Source: Bacillus swezeyi
Lineage (GTDB): Bacteria; Bacillota; Bacilli; Bacillales; Bacillaceae
Assembly (NCBI RefSeq): GCF_001969815.1
Contig: NZ_MRBK01000049.1
Location: 1 to 32,472, forward strand
Length of the DNA stretch: 32,472 bases
Reading direction: 5' to 3'
The position numbers and the translations under genes were made by a program. Below the pieces are notes generated by a model that had not been told where the DNA came from, made no database searches, and saw nothing but the letters and a program-made list of their open reading frames with translations. Positions 9,056-15,776 of the stretch are shown here, piece after piece (the first letter of the stretch is position 1; each line of letters starts with the position of its first letter).

Positions 9056-9988
9056 CTATGAGTGATATGTTTTTTTTCTTTTAAGAAAAACCTTCGACTG
9101 CTTTTTCCATTTAAACTGTGAAAGAGTAAACAATACCAATGCAGCCCATATACAGGAAAAAGTAAAAGCTTTGGCGCTGCTAAAGGGTTCATGATAGACG
9201 AAAACCCCTAAACATAATGTAATGGTCGGAGCGATATACTGCAAAATTCCGACTTGGTAGAGCGGAAGCTTTTTGGCTCCTTCTGCAAAGAAAAGCAGCG
9301 GGATGGCTGTTAAAACACCGGCCAAAAACAGCAGCAGCATCGTGCCTATACTGGTTGACGCCGCCTGTGAATGCTCAGGGTGGCGGAAGAACAATAGATA
9401 GATGACGGCGACCGGCGCGATGATCATCGTTTCAAGGGTCAGCCCGATGGCACTCGTCAGCGCCGTCCTTTTTTTGGCTAATCCATAGAGCCCGAAGCTG
9501 AAAGCGAGCATAAGGGCAATGTACGGAACAGAACCGTATTGAACAGCGGAAATAAGGACGCCGGCTGCGGCAAGCAGAACTGCGGCTGTCTGCATCCGCG
9601 ACAGCTTCTCTTTTAAAAATATGATTCCGAGCACGATAGAAACAAGCGGATTGATATAGTAGCCGAGGCTTGCTTCAAGAATATAGCCGTGATTAACGGC
9701 CCATATGTAGACATACCAATTAACCGAAATCAATACAGAAGAAAACACAAGCGGAACAAGGGCCTTTCGATTGCCCCAAAGGGACTGGAACACTTTGACC
9801 CCGTTTTTCCATTGCCGCAGAACGAGGAGCACGCCGCACATAAAAACAAACGACCAAATGATGCGGTGCGCGAGTATATCAAGGGCGGCTGTCTGATCAA
9901 GAACTTTCCAATACAATGGAAGCAGCCCCCATAGTAAATAAGAAGATGCAGTGTAAAAAATGCCTTTCATTTGAGATGAGTGATTCAT
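9056..9988 (-). CDS. yojE: RarD/EamA-type transporter, YojE
   Basis: A 310-residue membrane protein with about ten hydrophobic helices, opening MKGIFYTASSYLLWGLLPLYWK, which is typical of the RarD branch of the EamA (drug/metabolite transporter) superfamily. The internal stretch GYILEASLGYYINPLVSI is highly characteristic. The start MNHSSQMKG is preceded by AAAGGAAAG; the longer frame overlaps the gerT promoter. It is monocistronic and divergent from gerT. RarD homologues are labelled chloramphenicol-sensitivity proteins, but their true substrate is unsettled. Confidence 0.9.
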   Translation of the reverse strand: MNHSSQMKGIFYTASSYLLWGLLPLYWKVLDQTAALDILAHRIIWSFVFMCGVLLVLRQWKNGVKVFQSLWGNRKALVPLVFSSVLISVNWYVYIWAVNHGYILEASLGYYINPLVSIVLGIIFLKEKLSRMQTAAVLLAAAGVLISAVQYGSVPYIALMLAFSFGLYGLAKKRTALTSAIGLTLETMIIAPVAVIYLLFFRHPEHSQAASTSIGTMLLLFLAGVLTAIPLLFFAEGAKKLPLYQVGILQYIAPTITLCLGVFVYHEPFSSAKAFTFSCIWAALVLFTLSQFKWKKQSKVFLKRKKTYHS

Positions 9989-10011
9989 GAGTGATTCTTT
10001 CCTTTCTTCAT

Positions 10012-10039
10012 CACTTTGCGCGCTTTTTTGCATATACTG
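10012..10039 (+). promoter_or_regulatory. sigma-K-like promoter of gerT
   Basis: CAC, a 16-bp spacer and CATATACTG lie 30 bp before the ATG. Sigma-K promoters use an AC-type -35 and CATANNNTA, so eight of nine -10 positions fit. Mother-cell expression suits a coat/germination protein. Confidence 0.5.
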
Positions 10040-10068
10040 TACCGTCTATGTGAAAGGAAGTGTGACCC

Positions 10069-10521
10069 GTGTTTGATTGGCAACGCTTTTTTCCTTTTCA
10101 GCAATTTTCTAAGGACGGCTTAAAAAACGCTGACCCGAAAGATGTTGAACATTATATCCACCAAATGATGAAAAGCGTCTTTGGACCTGGCTATGCCGTT
10201 CAATTTCCTTTCCGCGACCCTCTCTCAAAAGAATCGCCGGCGGAAGACGAATCTGATCCAATTGACATCTTTGAAACGACAAGTCATGTGTTTGTCAAAA
10301 TTCCGCTCACAAAAGAACAGCTTAACCTATTGAAAATTAAACATACTTCACAAGCCCTGATCATCGAAAACTACCCTGAAAATGGACGGGAAAAAAAAGT
10401 CATTCTGCCCTCTCTTGTACGCAGAAAAGGCACCAAAGCCGTCTTTAAGGACGGCATATTAGAAGTGATGTTTTTAAAAAATGAAGACTTCAACATGTCT
10501 GAAATCGACATTACTTTTTAA
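10069..10521 (+). CDS. gerT: alpha-crystallin-like spore protein, probable GerT
   Basis: A 150-residue protein. The N-terminal half is variable and the C-terminal half (about 65-150) has the beta-sandwich pattern of the Hsp20/alpha-crystallin domain (DIFETTSHVFVKIPL, then FKDGILEVMFLKNE). The start, FDWQRFFPF preceded by the initiator, has GGAAGTGTGACCC upstream and the codon is GTG or the adjacent reading. B. subtilis encodes GerT, a sigma-K-controlled germination protein related to CotM, beside yojE; neighbour, length and promoter type agree. The identification rests on context and fold rather than a direct comparison. Confidence 0.65.
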   Translation: MFDWQRFFPFQQFSKDGLKNADPKDVEHYIHQMMKSVFGPGYAVQFPFRDPLSKESPAEDESDPIDIFETTSHVFVKIPLTKEQLNLLKIKHTSQALIIENYPENGREKKVILPSLVRRKGTKAVFKDGILEVMFLKNEDFNMSEIDITF

Positions 10522-10555
10522 AAACGGCCGCGCTTGGCAAAAGCAGGCTGTTTTT
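10518..10555 (+). terminator. terminator after gerT
   Basis: AAAACGGCC pairs with GGCTGTTTT (one G-U pair) directly after the gerT stop, followed by a T run. Confidence 0.7.
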
Positions 10556-10727
10556 CTTTCCATCCGCAAAAGATCTCCCTCCGATACATATTAACACTTG
10601 CCCTGAACGTCTATCATCTTATTTGCCTCGACCATGCGGCCTGTGCCATTTGAATTGTTATTTTAGTATATCTGGATCAAAAAATCTATGTATCTATTTC
10701 CTCTTTCGGCGGAAGTCAAATGACCTT

Positions 10728-10733
10728 TATAAT
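10728..10733 (+). promoter_or_regulatory. -10 box of expansin gene
   Basis: A perfect TATAAT lies 45 bp before the expansin ATG. No good -35 is seen at the expected distance, so the promoter may be weak or activator-dependent. Confidence 0.45.
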
Positions 10734-10747
10734 GATAATGATTCTCA
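10733..10747 (+). promoter_or_regulatory. Fur-like operator before expansin
   Basis: TGATAAT-G-ATTCTCA matches the 7-1-7 Fur box (TGATAATNATTATCA) at 13 of 14 arm positions. It overlaps the end of the -10 and the likely start site, an ideal place for iron-dependent repression. PerR and Zur boxes share the geometry, but the TGATAAT arm favours Fur. Confidence 0.7.
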
Positions 10748-10777
10748 TTTGAAAATATAAAACACAGGAGGATTTAT

Positions 10778-11476
10778 ATGAAAAAGAAGATGAGTATGTT
10801 TTTCACCGCAATGATTTTGACGATCCTTTGTTTTTCACCGCAGGCTTCGGCTGCATACAATGACTTGCACAAGGGGTATGCCACCTATACAGGATCAGGT
10901 TATTCAGGCGGAGCGTTACTCCTTGACCCCATTCCATCCAATATGGAGATTACCGCTTTAAATCCGACAGATTTAAATTATCGCGGCGTAAAAGCGGCGC
11001 TCGCCGGGGCTTATCTTGAAGTTGAAGGCCCTAAAGGAAAAACGACGGTTTATGTGACCGATCTATATCCGGAAGGCGCTCCGGGGGCCCTTGACCTTTC
11101 GCCCAACGCTTTTCGCAAGATCGGCGATATGAAAGACGGTAAAATCAATATAAAATGGCATGTTGTCAAAGCGCCGATCAAAGGAAATTTCACATATCGG
11201 ATCAAAGAAGGCAGCAGCCAGTGGTGGGCGGCGATCCAAGTCAGAAATCACAAATATCCCGTTATGAAAATGGAGTACTATAAAGACGGAAAGTGGATCA
11301 ACATGGAGAAAATGGATTACAACCATTTTGTCAGCACCAATTTGGGTACAAGCCCTCTTAAGGTCAGAATCACGGATATCCGCGGAAAAGTCGTAAAAGA
11401 CACGATTCCAAAACTTCCAGAGAACGGAACATCCAGTGCATACACCGTCCCTGGGAAAGTGCAGTTCCCTGATTAA
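10778..11476 (+). CDS. yoaJ: bacterial expansin, YoaJ/EXLX1 type
   Basis: A 232-residue secreted protein with a signal peptide ending at ASA near residue 25. Domain 1 (about 26-120) is the GH45-like barrel with the conserved acidic position in VTDLYPEGAPGALDLS. Domain 2 (about 125-232, CBM63) carries the surface aromatics in SSQWWAAIQVRNHKYP that bind cellulose and cell walls. Expansins loosen plant cell walls without hydrolysis. The sequence is closely similar to B. subtilis YoaJ, whose gene lies elsewhere in that genome, so the locus position differs. The ATG has CAGGAGG. It appears monocistronic and iron-regulated through the box upstream. Confidence 0.93.
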   Translation: MKKKMSMFFTAMILTILCFSPQASAAYNDLHKGYATYTGSGYSGGALLLDPIPSNMEITALNPTDLNYRGVKAALAGAYLEVEGPKGKTTVYVTDLYPEGAPGALDLSPNAFRKIGDMKDGKINIKWHVVKAPIKGNFTYRIKEGSSQWWAAIQVRNHKYPVMKMEYYKDGKWINMEKMDYNHFVSTNLGTSPLKVRITDIRGKVVKDTIPKLPENGTSSAYTVPGKVQFPD

Positions 11477-11499
11477 TCAGCAAGTGCAAAACCGAAAAT

Positions 11500-11551
11500 G
11501 ATGAGACGGCGGCCAAATGCGGAAATCCGCAGCTTTGACCGCCGTTTCATC
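11500..11551. terminator. long stem-loop between converging genes
   Basis: Nested perfect arms (GATGA, ACGGCGG, CAAA, TGCGG with their complements) make one extended hairpin of about 52 nt with a 4-nt loop. U runs are short on both sides, so it may terminate weakly or act as an RNA-stabilising 3' structure. Confidence 0.6.
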
Positions 11552-11597
11552 TTGTATCATATCAAGTTTCATCTGATCAAGCTTCCAATCCGCTTTA

Positions 11598-11924
11598 TCA
11601 ATAGCCGGGTCCTGCCCCTCCGTACGGAGCTCCGCCCGGAACACCTCCATAAGGGACTCCTCCCGGGGCGCCTCCGTAAGGGACTCCTCCTGGGGCGCCT
11701 CCGTAATATGGACCCGCACCAGGTACGCCTCCGTAGTATGGTCCTTGATAAGGCGGCGGGTAAGCGTACGGCCTTGGATAGTTAAAAATCGCGCTTCCGA
11801 GAAATCCGCCCAGCAATCCGCCGACCAGCGGCGCTCCAAAACCCCAGAATAACGGGAATCTAGCCGGGTATCCGGCAGGACCTGATCTCGAATATCCATA
11901 AAGCATATGAGGGTTCATTGGCAT
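11598..11924 (-). CDS. Gly/Pro/Tyr-rich repeat protein, coat-like
   Basis: A 108-residue protein. Residues 1-48 include a hydrophobic glycine-rich stretch (FGAPLVGGLLGGFLGSAIF). Residues 49-108 are a low-complexity Pro-Tyr-Gly tail with tandem VPYGGAPGG-type repeats, visible in DNA as near-identical direct repeats at about 11636-11705. AAAGGAGG precedes the ATG. The overlapping longer minus-strand frame at 11477-11899 is Arg/Glu junk and is rejected. Such Gly/Tyr-rich proteins are common in Bacillus spore coats and crusts, so a coat role is plausible but unproven. No family name is assigned. Confidence 0.7.
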   Translation of the reverse strand: MPMNPHMLYGYSRSGPAGYPARFPLFWGFGAPLVGGLLGGFLGSAIFNYPRPYAYPPPYQGPYYGGVPGAGPYYGGAPGGVPYGGAPGGVPYGGVPGGAPYGGAGPGY

Positions 11925-11983
11925 TTATCCTCCTTTATGTCTGCCTATAGTCAAGGTATTCATAAAGTCGGGAAACGTTTGGG

Positions 11984-12736
11984 CTATTCTTCATAAATCA
12001 TTTTTTTCGTCATTCCGCCGTCTACCGTTATGTTCGTCCCGTTAACAAACCTGTTGTCAGGATCGGTTAAATAAAAGCATGCCTTTACGATATCAAGCGG
12101 ATGGCCGACTCTGTTAGAAAAATGCTGTTCATGATCTTTCGGTTTCAGGGAATCATCATGCTCCGTTTCGATCCATCCTGGAGAAATGCTGTTTACGACG
12201 ATCGAATATTGGCTCAGCGATGCTGCCAAAGCGTGTGTTAAGGCGATGATGCCGCCTTTTGAAGCCGCATAAGCTTCAGCGTTCGCTTCAGACATAAACG
12301 CCCTTGTCGAAGCAATATTGACAATAGCCCCGCCTGTTTCTTCCTTCATTTTTATAGCCGCTTCTCTTGAGCAAAGGAAAACGCTTTTCAAATTGGTGTT
12401 CAGAACATCGTCCCATTCTTCTGAAGTCAGATCGAGCGGCGGCTTCCAGATTGATTTGCCCGCATTATTAATGAGCGCTGAAATGACACGGCCGTTTTTT
12501 ACAGCCTCATCCATCAGACGCTTCACGTCTTCTTCGTCAGTAACATCGGCATGTACAAACTGCACCTGGCATCCGGAAGCGGCCAGCTCTTTTTCCAGCT
12601 GTTCGCCTGTATCTTTTAATACATCGGCAAACAGCACGGCATAACCTTTTTCGGCATATGCCTGCACAAGCTCTTTTCCGATTCCTTTTGCTCCGCCTGT
12701 GATGACGACTGCTTCTTTACCGTTCATCCCCCTCAC
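11984..12736 (-). CDS. short-chain dehydrogenase/reductase
   Basis: A classical SDR of 250 residues. The cofactor motif TGGAKGIGKE lies near residue 13, the NNAG motif follows (ALINNAGKS), then the catalytic Ser (NIASTRAF) and YAASK dyad, and a C-terminal NGTNITVDGGMT. The best start is the GTG at 12736, whose last two bases overlap the TGA of yodB (GTGA) with AAGGA upstream; an ATG three codons later is the alternative. Tight coupling behind the quinone-sensing repressor yodB suggests a role in reducing reactive carbonyls or quinones, which is inference. The specific substrate is unknown. Confidence 0.85.
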   Translation of the reverse strand: MRGMNGKEAVVITGGAKGIGKELVQAYAEKGYAVLFADVLKDTGEQLEKELAASGCQVQFVHADVTDEEDVKRLMDEAVKNGRVISALINNAGKSIWKPPLDLTSEEWDDVLNTNLKSVFLCSREAAIKMKEETGGAIVNIASTRAFMSEANAEAYAASKGGIIALTHALAASLSQYSIVVNSISPGWIETEHDDSLKPKDHEQHFSNRVGHPLDIVKACFYLTDPDNRFVNGTNITVDGGMTKKMIYEE

Positions 12737-13056
12737 ACGCTTCCTTCTGCATCACAGTGGTGTTCGGCCCAGTTTTGTATCTCCTTCAGCACAGGCTTCA
12801 GCGCTATTCCTTTATCTGTTAATTGATAGATCACTTTCACCGGTGTTTCCGGCAGAACCTGGCGTTCGACGATCTCACCCTGTTCGAGTTCTTTCAATCG
12901 TTCAGCCAGCATTTTTTGGCTGATCAACGGTATCATCTCGGTCAAATCTTTAAACCGTTTAGGGCCATCCAATAAAACATGGATAATCAGTCCATTCCAT
13001 CGTTTGCCGAGCAAAGAAAAGGCGGCTTCCATTTTAGGACACATTGTAAACCCCAA
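12733..13056 (-). CDS. yodB: HxlR/MarR-DUF24 repressor, YodB
   Basis: A 107-residue winged-helix regulator of the DUF24 family with MCPKMEAAFSLLGKRW near the start and ISQKMLAERLKELE as the recognition region. I start it at a TTG (13056) with GGAGGGG 8 nt upstream, giving an N-terminus that matches the MGNTMCPKM of B. subtilis YodB; the longer frame adds ten residues with no ribosome site. YodB senses diamide and quinones through Cys6 forming an intersubunit disulfide with Cys101; both are present at 6 and 101, while the third B. subtilis cysteine near 108 is absent. It is divergent from its target yodC and overlaps the SDR gene downstream. Confidence 0.9.
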   Translation of the reverse strand: MGFTMCPKMEAAFSLLGKRWNGLIIHVLLDGPKRFKDLTEMIPLISQKMLAERLKELEQGEIVERQVLPETPVKVIYQLTDKGIALKPVLKEIQNWAEHHCDAEGSV

Positions 13057-13107
13057 TTCTCTCACCCCTCCATATCCAGTTGACAAATATTATGTGTACC
13101 ATTAGAA

Positions 13108-13131
13108 TACTCTTTGAAGTTACAAAAAGTA
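13108..13131. promoter_or_regulatory. YodB-like operator
   Basis: An inverted repeat TACTCTTTG-N6-CAAAAAGTA (eight of nine arm positions symmetrical) lies in the yodB-yodC gap. It resembles the TACT...AGTA palindrome described for YodB targets. A second inverted pair, AAAAAGT/ACTTTTT, at 13124-13146 overlaps it. Confidence 0.65.
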
Positions 13132-13190
13132 AGTTTCTAACTTTTTATCTAGCTCTATCATAACACGTTTATTCTAAAGGAGGAAGTCAC

Positions 13191-13811
13191 ATGACTTTAT
13201 CGGACAACACTACACTTAATTTATTGCAAGAGCGTTCATCAATTAAAGAATATGACACAAGCGTCTCCATTTCAAAAGAGGAACTGACAGAGCTGTTGAA
13301 CATCACAACAAAAGCGCCGTCAGCCTGGAACTTACAGCACTGGCATTTCACTGTATTTCACAGCCAAGAATCAAAAGACAGACTTCTCCCGATTGCCTAC
13401 AGCCAAAAACAAGTCAGCCAGGCATCTGCGGTGGTCGCTGTCTTGGGAGACTTGCAAGCAAACTTGAACGGTGAAGCCGTCTACGGTCCTTTAACAGAAG
13501 CCGGTTTTATGACGGAAGAAATCAAGCATACGCTGCTCGGACAAATTAACGGCGCCTATCAAAACAGTGCATTTGCCAGAGATGCCGCTTTTACAAACGC
13601 ATCGCTTGCAGCTATGCAGCTGATGATTGCCGCAAAAGCCATGGGCTATGATACGTGCGCAATGGGCGGCTTTGACAAGGAGGCGTTTGTGAAAGAATTC
13701 AACATTGATGAACGCTATGTACCGGTCATGCTGATCTCAATCGGAAAACCGGCAAAACCGGCTCATAAAAGCAGCCGTTTCGATGTTTCCGAAGTCTCAA
13801 CATGGCTGTAA
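13191..13811 (+). CDS. yodC: FMN nitroreductase, YodC
   Basis: A 206-residue nitroreductase-family flavoprotein. The N-terminal RSSIKEYD is the FMN-phosphate-binding signature, followed by TKAPSAWNLQHWHF, and GYDTCAMGGFD lies near residue 160. Enzymes of this family use NAD(P)H to reduce quinones and nitro compounds. AAAGGAGG precedes the ATG by 8 nt. It is divergent from yodB and has a palindrome of the YodB type before it, so derepression by electrophiles is expected. It ends at a strong hairpin shared with the converging mhqD gene. Confidence 0.92.
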   Translation: MTLSDNTTLNLLQERSSIKEYDTSVSISKEELTELLNITTKAPSAWNLQHWHFTVFHSQESKDRLLPIAYSQKQVSQASAVVAVLGDLQANLNGEAVYGPLTEAGFMTEEIKHTLLGQINGAYQNSAFARDAAFTNASLAAMQLMIAAKAMGYDTCAMGGFDKEAFVKEFNIDERYVPVMLISIGKPAKPAHKSSRFDVSEVSTWL

Positions 13812-13820
13812 ACATGTGAA

Positions 13821-13858
13821 AAGCCTTAGTCCTGAAAAAAGGACTAAGGCTTATTTTT
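13821..13858. terminator. bidirectional terminator yodC / mhqD
   Basis: Perfect 12-bp arms AAGCCTTAGTCC and GGACTAAGGCTT with an 8-nt loop and T-rich tail, between converging genes. Confidence 0.9.
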
Positions 13859-14462
13859 ATGCTTTTAAATGTGTTTCATACCAAATTTTCGCCTCTTCAA
13901 TTTCATGATGCGTGAGCTGGTGTCCCCCGTCTTCCCAATGAAGGAACACGTCTGCTGCGGCGTTTTTGAAATAGCCGGCCAGCTCGTTTGACTCTTGGGG
14001 CGGACAGAGCGGATCTGTTTTTCCAGCTCCGATAAAAATCGGGATTCCCGTCATGTCAGGCAGTTTTTGATTTCTTAAGGGCACCATCGGATGGTGCAAA
14101 ACAGCGCCTTTCAGTGCGTGTTCATAGAGAAACAGCAAGCTTCCGGCTATATTGGCGCCGTTTGAATATCCGACCGCCACCACCTGGCGCCTGTCGAATT
14201 CCAGTTCTTTTGCCGCTTGATCGAGAAAAGCATTCAATTCTTCCGTTCTTTTCATCAAATCTTTCTCATCAAATACACCTTCTTTTAAGCGCTTAAAAAA
14301 ACGGGGCATGCCGTTTTCCAAAACATTTCCTCTGATACCGAGCAAATTGGCATTCGGATCTATCATCCTGCCGATCGGCAAAAGGTCGTGTTCATTCCCC
14401 CCGGTACCGTGCAATAGCAAAAGCGTGACATCAGATTGCCCTCTTTCAAAAATATGGTTCAC
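13857..14462 (-). CDS. mhqD: carboxylesterase/hydrolase, MhqD (YodD)
   Basis: A 201-residue alpha/beta hydrolase of the phospholipase/carboxylesterase group. It has LLHGTGGNEHDL near residue 15, the nucleophile elbow VGYSNGAN near residue 97, Asp in GKTDPLCP and His in GGHQLTHHE. The start is GTG with AAGGAG placed inside the end of mhqE, 6 nt after its stop, so the two are translated from one message. In B. subtilis MhqE and MhqD are induced by catechol and methylhydroquinone through MhqR and help remove quinone-type compounds. Confidence 0.9.
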   Translation of the reverse strand: MNHIFERGQSDVTLLLLHGTGGNEHDLLPIGRMIDPNANLLGIRGNVLENGMPRFFKRLKEGVFDEKDLMKRTEELNAFLDQAAKELEFDRRQVVAVGYSNGANIAGSLLFLYEHALKGAVLHHPMVPLRNQKLPDMTGIPIFIGAGKTDPLCPPQESNELAGYFKNAAADVFLHWEDGGHQLTHHEIEEAKIWYETHLKA

Positions 14463-14468
14463 TTAAAA

Positions 14469-15389
14469 TCACTCCTTGTCCCATTTTGGAAGTATGCCTT
14501 CAATTTGACTGCGATGCTGTTCAAGCCATTTCGGCAACTTTAGCGATGTGCCGAGGCCTTCCAGTGTTTCATCAGCCAAAAAACCCGGCTCATCCGTAGC
14601 CATTTCAAATAGTATTCCGCCTTTTTCCCTGAAATAGATTGAAGTGAAATATTGGCGGTCAAGAATATCCGATGCGGAAAATCCGTTTTTTAAAAGCCGC
14701 TTTTTCCATTCTTTTTGTTCTTCTCCGTTCGTCCTGAAAGCAATGTGGTGAATCGTGCCGTATCCGCCGATGCCTCTTGGGCTTTCGCTGATTTTGACAT
14801 CCAGCCGATTTCCGATTGTCGCGCCGGACTCCAGCCGGATAAACTCCCCTTCCGCTTCTTTTTTCTGATAGCCGAACGTTTCTTCTAAAAAACGAATCGT
14901 CGCCTCAGGTCTGTAGCTGTTTAATGTGACGCCTTTTATCCCAGTGACGGCATAAACGGGAGAAATCTCCTCGGTTCCCCATGAACTTTGTCCGCTTTCC
15001 TCATCTTCCACGATGGCCAGCTGAAGCTCTTCAGCATCTTGAAAAAGAAGTGCTTTTTCTTTAAAAAGCACGGTTTCCTGAACATCAATACCAAGACGTT
15101 CGAGCCTCATCTTCCAGAATGGAAGCGCACCTTTTGGCACCGATAAATAAATTCTGCCCGCCTGCCCGTTTCCAACAGTGCCCCGCATGCTTCCCTGAAA
15201 GGGGAAGAACGTTAAAATCGTGCCGGGATCACCGGTCTTGTTTCCGAAGTAAAAATGATATGTGCCGGGATCATCAAAGTTAACGGTTGTTTTAACAAGC
15301 CTCATCCCCAATACGTCTGTATAAAATCTCAAATTCACCTTCGGGTCTTTCGCAAATGCAGTAACATGGTGAAGTCCTTCCGTTTTCAT
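14469..15389 (-). CDS. mhqE: ring-cleaving dioxygenase, MhqE (YodE)
   Basis: A VOC-superfamily protein of 306 residues with two glyoxalase/dioxygenase modules: EGLHHVTAFAKDPKVNLRFYTDVLG at the N-terminus and GYGTIHHIAFRTN near residue 215. Metal ligands are the His residues in these motifs and a Glu near ILFEMATDEPG. Three ATG codons are in a row; the third lies 7 nt after GGAG and is the likely start. It leads the mhqE-mhqD operon. Its promoter and an MhqR-type palindrome are both visible upstream, so it should be repressed by MhqR and induced by quinones. Confidence 0.9.
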   Translation of the reverse strand: MKTEGLHHVTAFAKDPKVNLRFYTDVLGMRLVKTTVNFDDPGTYHFYFGNKTGDPGTILTFFPFQGSMRGTVGNGQAGRIYLSVPKGALPFWKMRLERLGIDVQETVLFKEKALLFQDAEELQLAIVEDEESGQSSWGTEEISPVYAVTGIKGVTLNSYRPEATIRFLEETFGYQKKEAEGEFIRLESGATIGNRLDVKISESPRGIGGYGTIHHIAFRTNGEEQKEWKKRLLKNGFSASDILDRQYFTSIYFREKGGILFEMATDEPGFLADETLEGLGTSLKLPKWLEQHRSQIEGILPKWDKE

Positions 15390-15403
15390 CATCATTCTCC
15401 TTT

Positions 15404-15421
15404 TATCTCGAATTCAAGATA
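15404..15421. promoter_or_regulatory. MhqR-type operator
   Basis: TATCTCGAATTCAAGATA is an 18-bp palindrome with a single asymmetric pair and matches the MhqR box (tATCTcgaAtTCgAGATa). It lies between the -10 and the ribosome site of mhqE, where a bound repressor would block the polymerase. Confidence 0.85.
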
Positions 15422-15427
15422 TTAATT

Positions 15428-15456
15428 ATTGTAATGTTATATTTCGCTTGATGCAA
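15428..15456 (-). promoter_or_regulatory. sigma-A promoter of mhqE-mhqD
   Basis: On the minus strand TTGCAT, a 17-bp spacer and TACAAT, directly before the MhqR-type palindrome. Confidence 0.7.
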
Positions 15457-15509
15457 GACAGAAGTATTATTTAAATAGTTTAAAAAATCATTTTTTTCTA
15501 ATAATTATC

Positions 15510-15538
15510 TTGTGATTGAATCTGACACCTGCTATGAT
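15510..15538 (+). promoter_or_regulatory. promoter of DUF3311-yodF with TnrA-like site
   Basis: TTGTGA, a 17-bp spacer and TATGAT form a plausible promoter. The 17-bp TGTGATTGAATCTGACA at 15511-15527 has the TGTNA-N7-TNACA frame of TnrA/GlnR sites and covers the -35. B. subtilis yodF is, to my recollection, in the TnrA regulon. Confidence 0.55.
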
Positions 15539-15572
15539 AATGAACATTAAAATGGCTAAAGGAGGAAAAAAG

Positions 15573-15776
15573 GTGAACAAACAGCTTTTCATATTGATTC
15601 TTTTTATCATCCCTTTTATCGGACAGCTCGTCTTGCTGCCGTACGTAAACCGGATTCATCCGATTATTTTCGGACTTCCGTTTTTCCATTTTTGGCTCGT
15701 GCTATGGATCGTGCTGACACCGCTGATTACATTGATCATTTACAAGATGGAGAAAAAAAACGGAGGTTATGAATGA
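15573..15776 (+). CDS. DUF3311 small membrane protein
   Basis: A 67-residue protein with two hydrophobic helices (LFILILFIIPFIGQLVLLP and FHFWLVLWIVLTPLITLII) and a charged tail. The start is GTG, with AAAGGAGG 8 nt before it; the longer frame adds residues that overlap the promoter. Its stop overlaps the yodF start (ATGA). DUF3311 proteins regularly precede sodium:solute symporter genes and probably act as an accessory subunit, comparable to the small subunits of other symporter pairs. Confidence 0.85.
   Translation: MNKQLFILILFIIPFIGQLVLLPYVNRIHPIIFGLPFFHFWLVLWIVLTPLITLIIYKMEKKNGGYE

Noticed and set aside
11477..11899. 140-codon minus-strand frame
   Set aside because: It overlaps the Gly/Pro/Tyr-rich gene in another frame, has Arg/Glu-biased shadow composition, and its repeats come from the real gene.
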